Below are positions 33,195 through 44,800 of a stretch of 64,000 bases of DNA, piece by piece. Position numbers and translations under genes: made by a program. Within the stretch, counting starts at the first letter, position 1. Every line of letters starts with the position of its first letter. Below the pieces are notes generated by a model. That model was not told the origin of the DNA. It ran no database searches and was given only the letters and a program-made list of their open reading frames with translations. Origin of the DNA: Vicia villosa (Eukaryota > Streptophyta > Magnoliopsida > Fabales > Fabaceae); the NCBI RefSeq assembly GCF_029867415.1, contig NC_081183.1, forward strand, positions 35,174,655 through 35,238,654, given 5' to 3'.

Positions 33195-34396
33195 TTAGAA
33201 AATTTAACATTGATTGGACTGATTTTATTATAAGAATGATACCTAGAGCTTGTGGAACATATAGGATCACTTACTCTTCAATCTACGATCTAATAGTCAA
33301 GAGTACAACATTTGTAGATAAAGAATGAGAATTACTTTTGCTAGTCACATGTGAAGGACCTGTGAAAGAGGAAGAGCCAACTTGATTTGAAGGTGCAAGT
33401 GTTAAAGTATGACCAAGAGCAGAGTTCTAAAGAAGATTCAGTAGTTTTCATATTGGTCTTGAGTAATTAGAGAAGAACCATTCTTCTCAATTGAATGTTG
33501 AAAGGATGAATGATCATCATTATTTGTCACTATATTGTTGGCCATTGATCTTTTACCAAAATGAGGTGGAAAGCCATTTTTCTTATAACATACCTCAATT
33601 TTATGATCAGTCTTACCACAATGTGTGTCAACCTTGAATTTTTAAGTTTTATGCTGGAAATTGAAATTGTTTGGCTTTGAATTGGATTTTTTAATCTCAC
33701 TGCATCGATCAAAGCCGGTGAATCATCAAAAAAAATTTGTGTCTTTCTTGTTGACACGATTGAGAAAATTATGTTTATGGTAGTAGAGAATGAGCGAAAT
33801 TTGAGATTTATGTGAAAATTCTTGTTTAATAATAAAAAATAAAGTGTGATTCTTCCTTGCTTGCCTCATAGCTTCACATGAGTAACGAACTCAACATGTG
33901 CAATTAGGAATTGGTATGTAGATCTCTAATTCTTTCAAAATAAATTTCAATACAAAGTAAAATTCAATAACAGACTTGGTATCCTATTTGAGAATATAAA
34001 CTTCTTGTTGTAATTTTGAAACACAGATAAGATCACCATGAGAAAATATCTCTTTCAAATCGTTTCAAACATCAATTGCATTTTTCATTAACATAATGGA
34101 CTGTGCAATTGATTTAGAAACTGAATTAATCTAAGAATGAATCAAAACGCTGATTCTGTTTGAAGCATGAATCCAAGGATCAAAATAATCAATTAAAACT
34201 AGTATAGAAACATCAACTAATTCAAGCTTCTTCTTTCCACCAAGAGCGCAACGCATTGGTCAGGCTCATGAACGATAATTGACGCCATTGAAAACCGGAG
34301 TAATTTTGACAGAAGAAGTTTCATTATTTGGATGAACGTAGTAAAGACTATTTTGTTCTAATTGTTGATCAATAAAGGTTGCACAAGGAGACATTG
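33195..34396 (-). pseudogene. Copia F Gag, heavily decayed
   Basis: Reading from 34396 on the minus strand, MSPCATFIDQQ leads into the copia N-terminal gag region (NSLYYVHPNNETSSVKITPV, then FNGVNY). A UBN2-type segment follows (SIAQSIMLMKNAIDVWNDLK near 34110-34050; LEIYIPIPNCTC near 33920) and a knuckle-like THCGKTDHKIEVCYKKNGF near 33620-33560. Several stops interrupt it. At 33194/33195 copia A is inserted; the rest of F lies beyond the left edge of the nest. This is one of the oldest layers in the window. Confidence 0.75.
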
Positions 34397-34458
34397 ATGG
34401 AGGAAGAATCAAAGAAGAAGTGAAGATCACATGTAGATCGGAAAGACAAATGATGTCA

Positions 34459-34740
34459 TGTTAGAATATGGAAAACTCCCAAAAAAAATCAAGAACATTC
34501 TTGAGCATTCAATGCAATAAAGATTACGATGAAAGAGAGATAGAATTAAGCATCAAATTGTGTTATTGTGCTGCAAAATGATCAATATATATATACCCTC
34601 TGCTACATCCTTTGTAACTAACTCAACAAATTTAAAAATAATATTTTTTAAAGTGGCAAGTTTCTAACTAACTTTTGAATTCTACTTAATATAAATGAAA
34701 AGTGTGTTAGGAGTTATAATCAATTTTGATCAATCCATCA
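34459..34740 (-). repeat. Putative 5' LTR of copia F
   Basis: A stretch from TGTTAGAATATGG to ATCCATCA lies just upstream of the F gag start. A TATATATATA segment near 34585-34598 can serve as TATA box on the minus strand. A degraded Met-type PBS may sit at 34447-34458. Borders are uncertain because no partner LTR is present. Confidence 0.4.
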
Positions 34741-35268
34741 CTTGAATGCTTTCATATTTCAACAAAGCGACTCTATTTTTTCTTTACAAAGTTTTGTGAA
34801 ACTAGAATGAAGGTGTGGAGTTATACGGTTGTAAGCAATGAGTGTGGAGATTTATTGTTAGAACTTAGAACCACTTGATTGGTGAAAATGGAGGATTTGA
34901 ATGTGTGGAGAGAGAAAAGATAATTGAGGGTGAGAATGTATATTTTTCTTTACAATGATGAGAATGCCTTCAAGGAATTTATACACCAAATCCAAATGGA
35001 TTAGGACAAAAGCAACAAGTCAAAATAACTGAAAAACAAAATTCTCGAACGTGTAACTGGTTAAACAAACCCAGTAAACAGTTACAGCTACTAAAACTTC
35101 TAAAAATACTAACAGCTGTAACCAGTTATTGCGAATGTGTAACCGGTTACAGCAACGTTAGAATTACTTTTTCTTCAGCATATTTGACTTTTCTTGACAC
35201 TTGTAACCGGTTACACACTTATGGTTACCGATCACAACACTTGAATAACTAAAAAAAATCTTAGCACA
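34741..35268 (-). repeat. Putative 3' LTR/untranslated end of copia G
   Basis: This lies downstream of the decayed G RNase H on the minus strand. It contains several copies of GTAACCGGTTAC or close variants (35145-35215, and near 35050-35130), a palindromic motif common in legume copia LTRs. Borders are not resolved. Confidence 0.45.
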
Positions 35269-35274
35269 TCACCT

Positions 35275-35629
35275 TGAATATCACTTTAATTCAAGGGCTC
35301 CAAGTCTTCCATGCTCGTGTTCATCTTCAACCTTTTGAACACTTCAATTATGACTCTCTTAGTAAATAAATCAGGCACTTGATCTTCACTTCTACAATAT
35401 CACAATCTCAATCTTCTTTCACTAACAAGCACTTTCAAGTAGTGAAATCTGATCTCAATATGCTTGCTCATCCCATGTGCGATTGAGTTCTTAGCAAGGT
35501 TTATAGCGGAAACGTTATCAACCATGAGTGTTACAACGTCACCTTTATCGTTGTGCAGCTCTTTCAATAGATTCATCAACCACTCGGCTTAGCACACACA
35601 CAACGAAGCGGCAATATACACAACCTCTC
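35275..35629 (-). pseudogene. Copia G RNase H, 3' fragment
   Basis: The minus-strand translation shows the C-terminal copia RNase H: VVYIAASLCVC, then VTLMVDNVSAINLAKNSIAH near 35540-35480, and KHIEIRFHYLK near 35460-35425, with stops between. Its upstream part is missing because element H is inserted at 35629/35630. RNase H would degrade template RNA; only a remnant is left. Confidence 0.75.
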
Positions 35630-36032
35630 TGTTGGTGCGCAATGAATAAAGATGATGACAAAGAGAATAACGAAAGGAATAACGGCGCAAAGATTAATGA
35701 GAGAATAAAGTTGTATATTCTACTTGCGTTGATCTACTATTAATGATAGCTACTACAAGACTATTTATACAAAAAGCAAATTGCCACCTCAGCCCTAAAG
35801 GCTAAACTTAGTGAACAAGTTTAGGGTACAAACCGTACAGTACTATAAAATACTAAAGTACCCTTACTACTAAACAGCTACGCTAACAAACTCAACTCCA
35901 GAACATCAGAAGCATCTGCTTCTGATTAACAGCCTCAGAAGCTTTTACTGCTTCTGAGCAACACCAGAACATCAGAAGCATCTTCTTCTGATTAACAACA
36001 ACTTCTGAATATTGAATTACTCTTCAATATCA
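35630..36032 (-). repeat. 3' LTR of copia element H
   Basis: 403 bp from TGTTGGTGCGC to CAATATCA. The left border interrupts the G RNase H frame. The right border abuts AATTAAGGGA (sense), the likely PPT. The TATA box is at 35762-35769. CTTCTGA(T/G) repeats fill its right half. The expected CTCTC target duplication precedes it; the partner is not found. Confidence 0.7.
35762..35769 (-). promoter_or_regulatory. TATA box in copia H LTR
   Basis: The sense strand reads TTTTGTATAAATAGTC; a standard TATAAATA. Confidence 0.6.
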
Positions 36033-36051
36033 TCCCTTAATTCATATTCAG

Positions 36052-37215
36052 CTAGCCAAAATCTACAACACCAACTCCATCCCTCAAATGGATAAGGTGT
36101 ACAGTCTTGACATCCTTCATCAGAACATCTGCAAGTTTCTTATGGTTGCTACAGTGTGCAACTTCTGATACTCCATTTAGAAATGCATATTTCTCCTTAA
36201 AAACCCATCTGACGCTGATGGTTTTCTTCTCCTTTGGAAGCATAGTTAACTTCAAAGTCTTGTTTCCTTCTAAAGCCTCAAGTTCTTCTTTTATGGCATT
36301 CAGCCAACCTTTCTTCTCGAGTGCTTCTTCAATACCCAATAGTTCTAAATCTCCTTCTGATTCTGGAATCATATCTCCTTCTGGATTTTCTTCGGAAGTT
36401 TGACTACCACTAGAAGTTCCACCTTTGTTAACTTCTGGGTCTTGTTCAAAACCACCACCTTTAGAAGTTGGATCGCCTTCAGAAGCTCTGCCTTCAGAAG
36501 TTCCAACTTCATAATCTTTTCTTTCAGAATCATGACCACCGTCAGAAGTTGGACTACCTTCAGAAGATCCGCCTTCAGAAGTTCCATCTTCAATGTCATG
36601 ATTAACACCAGAAACATGATCATCTTTAGAAGCTTGTCCTCCGGAACCTATGTCTTCAGAGTTTTCCCTTCCAGAAGCATGACCACCACCAGATTCTTGA
36701 TCATCATCAAAATCTGGATCAGAATCAGATTCACCATCTGACTCATCTTCAGAGTCTCCAGAAGATTCTTCATCTTCTGACTCTAACTCTTCTTCAGAAC
36801 TTTCAAGTTCTGACTCATCTTCAGAAGCAGAATCTTCTTCAGATTCTGACCCATCTTCTGATTCTCCTTCAGACTCAGAATCACCTTCAGATTCTGACTT
36901 GTCTTCAGCTTCAGAGTCATCTTCTAACTCTGACTCATCTTCAGAAACCTCAGATTCTGACTCTTCTCCAGAATCTTCAAAGTCATCTTTTGATTCTAAA
37001 TCATATAAAAATACTCCTTCAGAATACTCAGAGTTATCTTCTTCCCCTTCAGAATCAGAAAACGACAAACTCACGGGTTCCTCATCAGATTCATAAGCCA
37101 TTAATAGCACAGATTCATCATCAGAATCTCCTCTGGCTATTTTTGCTTCTTCTTTGTTTGACCAACAATCTTTAGCAAAGTGGTCAAACCTATTACAACA
37201 GTAACACTGAACCAT
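36052..37215 (-). CDS. Copia H fused Gag-knuckle/acidic/RT/RNase H remnant frame (387 codons, open)
   Basis: One uninterrupted minus-strand frame joins four parts. First is a CCHC knuckle, CYCCNRFDHFAKDC, at the start. Then comes a very acidic Ser/Glu/Asp tract (about residues 40-280) with low-complexity SESEGDSESEGESED-type repeats. The first part of copia RT follows (WLNAIKEELEALEGN, then ISVRWVFKEKY), fused directly to the last residues of copia RNase H (HKKLADVLMKDVKT). The RT catalytic core and most of RNase H are deleted in frame. It is a deletion derivative that could only move in trans. The ATG at 37215 is internal to Gag; upstream Gag sequence reaches 37575. Whether a protein is made is unknown. 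Confidence 0.7.
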   Translation of the reverse strand: MVQCYCCNRFDHFAKDCWSNKEEAKIARGDSDDESVLLMAYESDEEPVSLSFSDSEGEEDNSEYSEGVFLYDLESKDDFEDSGEESESEVSEDESELEDDSEAEDKSESEGDSESEGESEDGSESEEDSASEDESELESSEEELESEDEESSGDSEDESDGESDSDPDFDDDQESGGGHASGRENSEDIGSGGQASKDDHVSGVNHDIEDGTSEGGSSEGSPTSDGGHDSERKDYEVGTSEGRASEGDPTSKGGGFEQDPEVNKGGTSSGSQTSEENPEGDMIPESEGDLELLGIEEALEKKGWLNAIKEELEALEGNKTLKLTMLPKEKKTISVRWVFKEKYAFLNGVSEVAHCSNHKKLADVLMKDVKTVHLIHLRDGVGVVDFG

Positions 37216-37575
37216 TCTCTTGTCATACTTCTCCTTTCCCTTCTGATGTTTCTCCTCATCAGAATAGAAGACTTCTGACTTCTGCGACCTACCATGTTTT
37301 TTTCAGCTTCTGGTCCTTCTTGACAAAAGAAGCTTTCAGAGCCTGCTCAACTTCCCTCTTAGAAGTTCTTTCAGTCAGACGCAACTCTTGGGCCTCTAGA
37401 CTACTTTGCAGCTCTTATATTCTCATGGTGTCCAGATCTTTAGAATGTTCAATGGCTACAACAATGTAATCAAATTGAGGAGTAAGTGACCTCAATATCT
37501 TTTCTATGATTACTTGTTCAGAAAGAGTTTCTCCACAAGCCTTCATCTCATTAGTGATCAAAATCACTCTAGAGA
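37216..37575 (-). pseudogene. Copia H Gag, middle part, cut by element D
   Basis: Minus-strand translation gives UBN2-type Gag: MKACGETLSEQVIIEKILRS (about 37545-37490), SLTPQFDYIVVAIEHSKDLD, then a lysine-rich segment before the knuckle. At least one stop and one shift occur (near 37415 and 37300). The frame is cut at 37575 where D's 5' LTR begins. The N-terminal Gag and 5' LTR should lie beyond D but are not present there. Confidence 0.75.
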
Positions 37576-38373
37576 TGTTACCCTAGGTTTTCGACTTACC
37601 AACAAATGGGCAACTGGGGCTCAAAATTGGTAATTGGGCCTCCATTTGGTAAAAAGGCCCTAAATTGGTAATTGGGCCTCAATTAAATAATTACATTGCC
37701 ATTTGGGTCGAAGTGGTTCGACTAAGTAATGCTTAGTAGTCGAAGCTGTTCGACTAGAAAGATGATCAGAGGCTTCAGCGTTCGATCAGAAGTATGCGAA
37801 GACTTAAGAATTTTGCTGCAGAAACTGAAGTGGAAGTCGAGAGGTATTAGAAGTTAAGAGGCAGTTTCAAGCAGTTTTCTGGCAGTTCTTACAGGACGCG
37901 TGGAGGTCTCACAATTGATGATCTTGCATGTCGAAGACACGTGTTGACTGATAACCAGTCGACCGTTAGTAGTAGTTATTTTATTTTTACTATTTAAGCA
38001 AGTTCCATAGGAATAGTTAGGGGTCCGCATTTTCTACATAAACACAAGTAAACACAAATCTCTGTGCAAAAATGAGTAACGAGTGCAACTTTGGAATGTA
38101 CGTATGCGTACCAGTTTAATTAATGCAATCATTTTACGTTATATCTCATCTTTCAGTGCATATTTACTGCTTTTTTTTATTGCTTTGATTTACTTTAAAG
38201 CCTTTAATTTCAGTGTTTACTTTTATTTTAAAGTTACTGTTGCATTTAATACAAACCAGATACACATAATATAACAAAATAAAGCAATTAGTCCTGGAGT
38301 ATTCTAGTTGATTCCGCAAAAGTAACCTTTAAAAAGGAAACTAGCGGTTGTTTACCATCTTTCTGGGTAAACA
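37576..38373 (+). repeat. 5' LTR of element D
   Basis: TGTTACCCTAGG...GGGTAAACA. Promoter is unclear: TATTTAAG at 37991-37998 is the best TATA-like site. Confidence 0.94.
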
Positions 38374-38375
38374 AA

Positions 38376-38394
38376 TTGGCACGCCCAGTGGGAC
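38376..38394 (+). other. Primer binding site of element D
   Basis: TTGGCACGCCCAGTGGGAC starts two bases after the LTR and is identical to the PBS of element B. Confidence 0.8.
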
Positions 38395-38440
38395 CCGTCA
38401 ATTGCTGTTTGTTTTATATTTGTTAGTACAATAGTTATGT

Positions 38441-41400
38441 ATGATATTAAGAAGTGGTCGGAAATTAACTAACATGGCTGAAGTTAATATAAATAATTCT
38501 GATCTTTCTGGAAATCAAAGAGGTGTTCTAACCGGAGCAACACCGCAAAATGCCGCAGATTCATCCCCAGTGGGAACAACAAGTACTGGTGGATCGACGG
38601 CAGCAATAATGGTATCATCATCAACGAATGTACGGTCACCGTTGAATCCATTACGACCGCCGTTTCATGGAATGATGCCTCCACCAGGTTTTAACCCTCA
38701 GTTTGGAATGCCCACGTCTATGATGCAAGGTTTGCATACAAATCCTTCATTATATTCTGACAGCATGATGGCTACAAGCACATCAAACCCAGGGGGTCGA
38801 CCTATAGGCATAGGATATAATCACCAGGTTTTGCCATCTTTAAGTACTACGTCAATGTTGTCAATTCGACAACAAATGGACGAAAGTAATCATGAAATGG
38901 TGAATGCCCTTACTCAACAAATGGGAACTGTTTTTACTCCCATGATAAATAACACGAATCAAAGTTATGAAATATTGGCGGGACAAATGGCCAGAATTGC
39001 AGATTTCTTTGGAGCGCCCCCACAACCAAACCTTTCGACTACTCAAGGGTCGAATGTGAGAGGGGTCGAACCTATAGGACAAGGAGATCAAATTGAGCCA
39101 GAGATCCCTAGAATAGTACAAAGGCATCAAGATGCTGACCAGGTTCTTAGGAACATCCAGCAAGATGTCAATATTGGACACAATAATATCTCTAATGTAG
39201 TTGAACAAATTTTAGTTCAGAATGGGATAAATGTAGGTTTGCATAGACCAAATTTCGTTTCCCCGTTGTCAGAATATGTAAGGCAAACTGAATTGCCTAG
39301 GAGGTGGAAAGTCCCAAAATTCACCAAATTTGCTGGTGAGACTGGCGAGTCGACGGTCGAACATATTGCTAGGTTCCAGACAGAGGCTGGAGAAATAGCA
39401 AACAATGAAAATCTAAAGATGAAGTATTTTCCAAGTTCTTTAACGAAAAATGCATTTACTTGGTTCACGACCTTATCTCCCCAATCTTTGTTCTCATGGA
39501 ACCAATTAGAACGATTGTTTCATGAACAATTTTATATGGGACAGTCGAAAATCAGCTTGAAAGAATTAGCTGGAGTTAGACGAAAGGGTACAGAACCAGT
39601 CGATGACTATCTAAACCGTTTTAGGTTACTGAAAGCTAGATGTTTTACACAAATTCCTGAACATGAGTTAGTCGAAATGGCTGCAGGTGGGTTAGATTAT
39701 TCCATAAGGAAGAAATTAGACACCCAACATTTGAGAGATATGGCACAACTGGCAGATAGAGTACGCCAGGTCGAAAGGCTAAAAGCTGAAAAAGCCAGAG
39801 CTAGTAAATATCATAAGAAAGAAAAAATAGCTTATGTTACTACAAGTGAGTTCGACTCTAATAGCGACAGTGAATACGAAGAGGGAGAGGTCAACGTGGC
39901 TGAATTAAAGCCAGGGCCACCATATATCTGTAAATTGCTTAAACCTTCAAAAGATAAAAATCTGGTTGAAAGTAAGAATGAAAAATTTTCTAGTAAAACG
40001 TATTCATTTGATATAACAAAATGTGATGAAATATTTGATTTTTAGGTTTCTGATGGGCAAATCATAGTACCCCCGGGACTTAAAAATCCTCCTCTTGAAC
40101 AAAAGAAAAAAAGAGGATTTTGTAAATTTCATAATTTCTTGGGTCATAAAACTTCTCAATGTGTCCTTTTCAGGGATTTAGTGCAAAAAGCTTTGAAAGA
40201 AGGAAGGTTACAGTTTGGAGAAAAGCCAAAGTCATCAATGCAAGTTGATACTGATCCTTTGCAAGTTGAAGAGGCTCACTATACTGAGCTTGCTGATGTG
40301 ATGATGGTCGAGACTACTGATGGTTTCGTTAGAAAGCAAAACGGTGCTACTGATGGCAAAGTTTTGAACTTGGTTTATCCTGAACCAAAAGAAAGTCTTT
40401 TGAAATTCCTTGAGAGATGCCACAATAACAACTCCCAAGTTGGATTATGCCCAAGGTGTGATGCTGTTTTCAATGTCGATGCTGCAAACAAAGTGAGGTT
40501 CGACCCTCGTCGAGGCAAGAATCGTCAATTCATGTATACAGGAGAAAACAGTGGTCGAAGGGCTGGAGAATACAGGAAGATGTTTGAAAAACCAAGGACT
40601 TTCCGTCCCAAGACGGATGTCCCTGAAGACAAATGGGTGAAACCCATTAACTTCAGAGGTAAACGTCCAGAATGGCAGATTCAAGGCGATGGAACCAATG
40701 CTGAAGGTTCTTGGACCGATAGTGGATCTAAAAGAAAAGATTATATATCTCCAAACTACAAAGGAAAGAACCCCATGACTCGAACGCAGTGGAGACGTTA
40801 CCAAAGAAGCCACAAGAATGGACAAGAAGGTTCGAAAATGGTGCAGGCAGGATTTTCTCACTATCAGTCAAAACCTTTTCACAGGAAGTTGACTGAAGAA
40901 CAGGCTAAAATAGCAAATGAAAGATTAGTTGCTAGGATGATCCTAGGAAAGAAACTCATCAAAGAACTAGTTGATGATGATGCTCCGGCTCTCAATACGG
41001 GGAAAGAGCCTGAATATTCTCCACTGTCGGACGAAGAGGTTGACGACAACTTTGACATAGAGTCAGATGAGTTGCTAATCGACTGTGGAATTGTCTCTGT
41101 ACTTCCAGCAGAGTTCGACAGAGTATCTGAGGTATCTGAGAACGAAGATGATTTTCTTCCTGACGAGAATGTGGAAGAAACACCTGTCTGTTACTATGTA
41201 ATGGGAAAAGGGGTGGTAGAAGAGCAAAAGGCTGTGTTCGAAAGGCCAGGTCGAGGAATGATGTATCATTTGAAGCCTTTATTCATAAGGGCGAAAGTGG
41301 ATGGTGTTCCAATAAATAAAGTGTTTGTCGATGGTGGGGCTGCTGTAAACTTAATGCCCTATTCTTCACTTCAGAAAGTGGGAAAGTCTGATAAAGACTT

Positions 41401-41881
41401 AAGACCCCATAATATGGTACTGTCAAATTATGAGGGCAAGACAAGTGGAATACTTGGAGTAATTCAAGTAAAACTAGTTGTTGGTTCGTCTGTCAGGTCA
41501 ACCGTCTTCATGGTGATTGCATCGCAGGCAAATTTTAAACTGCTGTTGGGTCGAGAATGGATCCATGGTATTGGGGCAGTTCCTTCCACCTTACATCAGC
41601 GTGTGGCCATTTGGAGGTCAGATGGTATAGTGGAGAATATTGAACCAGACCAAAGTTATTACAAAACTGAAAGTGGTCGCAGACACTTCGACCAGCATTT
41701 GGCAAATGTAGCTCCTTGCTACAAAGCAGAAGATGTATATCCTTCTGATGAAAGTGTATCTAAGTATCTGAACTTAGACCCAAATTATGGTTTCATTTGG
41801 AATAAAGAAGATCCTAATGAACCATTGAACCATGAAAGTCCTCCAGAGCAGAGGACAACAATCAAAGACGATGACCACTGA
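38441..41881 (+). pseudogene. Element D Gag-protease polyprotein (one amber codon)
   Basis: The frame starts at MILRSGRKLTNMAEVN (38441) and runs 1147 codons with a single in-frame TAG at 40043-40045, where element B has leucine. In order: a Ser/Thr/Pro-rich N-terminus; the capsid domain (FTKFAGETGEST near 39320; LERLFHEQFYMGQSKIS near 39505-39555); the variant knuckle CKFHNFLGHKTSQC near 40120-40160; a Cys-rich region (CPRCDAVF near 40450); an Arg/Lys-rich stretch; and the protease motif VDGGAAVNLMP near 41328-41360 with LLLGREWIHG near 41540. The TGA at its end overlaps the start of the pol frame. Gag would assemble the particle and protease would mature it. Confidence 0.93.
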
Positions 41882-44800
41882 GTCAGAATACCTGGCTCGA
41901 ATAACGGCCTATTTGGCCGAAAACAAAGAAAAAGCGGCTTTAGAAGCCGAACTAGGGAAAAATATGACGATTGAGGCCATGATAGTAAAAAATGAAAACG
42001 ATCAAGAAGTCGATCACCAAGTCGAACGACTTGACGGGATATACGATGACGAACCTTTAGGTTTCGAAATGGATCCATCAGGATCGGTAAAAAGGATGCA
42101 AGCTCAAGATCCTCTTGAGGAAATTGACTTAGGTGATGGAGTCATTAAAAGGCCTACTTATGTAAGTACAAGGCTTACAAGTGACCTAAAGACCAAGTTG
42201 ATTCGACTTTTGAAAGAATACAAAGATTGTTTTGCATGGGATTACAATGAAATGCCTGGTTTAAGTCGACATGTGGTGGAACATCGACTACCACTAAACC
42301 CAGGGAAGAAACCTATCAAGCAGCTTCCTAGAAGATTTGCGCCAGAGGTTATGGAAAAAATAAAAATAGAAATTGAAAGATTGCTGAAAAGCAAGTTTAT
42401 TCGAACTGCGAGGTATGTCGAATGGTTAGCTAATATAGTGCCTGTCATAAAGAAAAATGGTAGCCTTCGTGTATGCATAGATTTCAGAGATTTAAATAAG
42501 GCTACTCCTAAAGATGAATATCCCATGCCAGTTGCTGAAATGTTAGTCGACTCTGCAGCCGGATTTGAATATCTCAGTTTATTGGATGGATATTCAGGTT
42601 ATAACCAAATTTTTATAGCTGACGAAGATGTACCTAAGACGGCGTTTCGATGCCCAGGTGCTTTAGGAACTTATGAATGGGTGGTAATGCCTTTTGGTTT
42701 AAAAAATGCTGGAGCTACATACCAACGAGCCATGAATTCCATGTTTCATGATTTTATTGACAAGTTTATGCAGGTTTATATTGATGATATTGTAATAAAA
42801 TCTAACTCTGAAAATGGTCACTTAAACCATCTTCGACAATCTTTTGAACGTATGAGGAAATATGGACTCAAAATGAACCCTTTAAAATGTGCTTTTGGTG
42901 TACATGCAAGGGATTTCCTAGGCTTCGTGGTTCACAAGAAAGGCATTGAGATAAACCAAAATAAGACGAAAGCAATCTTGGAGCTAAAGGCGCCAGTAAC
43001 AAAGAAACAACTCCAGTCATTGTTGGGGAAGATTAATTTCTTGAGGAGATTCATCTCAAATCTAAGTGGAAAAACGAAGATATTTTCACCACTTGTGAAA
43101 CTCAAGAACCAAGATCAATTCAAATGGGAACAAGAACATCAACAGGCATTCGACCAAATAAAAGCTTATTTAACTAATCCTCCTATTTTGTTACCCCCCA
43201 ATAGGACAAAAAGTATGAAGTTATACATAGCTGCATCAGGCTCGACAATTGGGAGTATGTTGGCCCAAGAAGATGATAATGGCGTCGAAAAGAGCCATAT
43301 ATTATCTAAGTTGAACCCTAGTAGATGCTGAAACTAGGTATAATGATATTGAAAAATTATGCTTATGCTTGTATTTCTCATGCAACAAACTTAAGCAATA
43401 TATAAAGCCTGTTGATGTGTATGTGTCTTCTCATTTTGATATTATTAAACATATGTTGTCTAAACCAATTTTGCATAGTCGAATTGGTAAGTGGGCCTTA
43501 GCGCTAACTGAATTTTCCTTGACATATGTCCCTTTAAAAGCTATGAAAGGACAAGTTGTGGCTGATTTTATAGTCGACCATGGGTTAGTCGAATTGTCTG
43601 TAAATCAAGTCGAACGAACTAACTGGAAACTGTTTTTTGACGGTTCTAGTCACAAAAATGGATCAGGCATTGGAGTCTTGATTATTTCTCCCAAAGGACT
43701 TCCAACAAAGTTCCATTATAAAATGAAAGAAGTATGCTCTAACAATGAGGTCGAATATGAAGCCTTGATAACTGGTTTGAAGGCCCTAATAGATTTAGGG
43801 GCAAAACGAGTTGAGATTCGAGGTGATTCTGAGTTAATAATTCGACAAATCATAAAAGAGTATAAATGCATCAAAGAAAATATAATAATGTATTATGCAA
43901 TTGTGATACGCTTATTAGAAAAATTCGAACATGTTGAGATCTTGCATGTACCAAGATCTAACAATTGCATTGCCAATGAATTGGCACAAATTGCTTTTGG
44001 GTATAGAGTTTCTAAAGACAAGTTAGAAGATATGGTCGAGATCAAGAATAAAGAAACCCATGAAGTATTAGACCAGTTAGGTCAATTGTCGACGTCAAAA
44101 TTTGAGGGGGTAGATGATAATGTTGAAAGTAAAGATTTGTATGCCTTGGAAATTTTTGCCATCGACAATATGACTGATGCTGATTGGAGAAACCCATTGG
44201 TCCAATACCTAAATAATCCAGTCGGAGGAACTGATCAAAAGATTAAATACAGAGCTCTAAACTATGTGATATTAGGAAATGATTTATACAAGAAAACAGC
44301 CGAAGGTGTATTGTTGAAATGCTTAAGTGAAGCTGAAGCATATTTGGCTGTGTCAGAAGTTCATAGTGGTGTTTGTGGAGCTCATCAATCAGGCCATAAG
44401 ATGAAGTGGTTGTTGTTTAGACAAGGTTTATATTGGCCAACAATGTTAAAAGATTGTATTGAATATGCAAGAGGATGCCAAGAGTGCCAGAAATTTTCAG
44501 GCATTCAACATGTTCCAGCCAGTGGATTGCATGCCATTGTCAAACCTTGGCCTTTTAGAGGATGGGCTTTGGATTTAATAGGAGAAATCAAACCTGCATC
44601 TTCTAAGCAACAAAGATTCATTTTAGTAGGAATAGATTATTTTACTAAATGGATAGAGGCAATCCCACTAATTAATGCTGATCAAGAAGCAGTGATTAGT
44701 TTCATACAAAAACACATTATCTATAGATATGGGATTCCAGAAACTATTACTACTGATCAAGGATCAGTTTTTGTTGGTCGAAAGATGCAAGCTTTTGCAG

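Noticed and set aside
35145..35215. GTAACCGGTTAC palindromes as host operator sites
   Set aside because: Common motif in legume copia LTRs; position downstream of RNase H fits an LTR.
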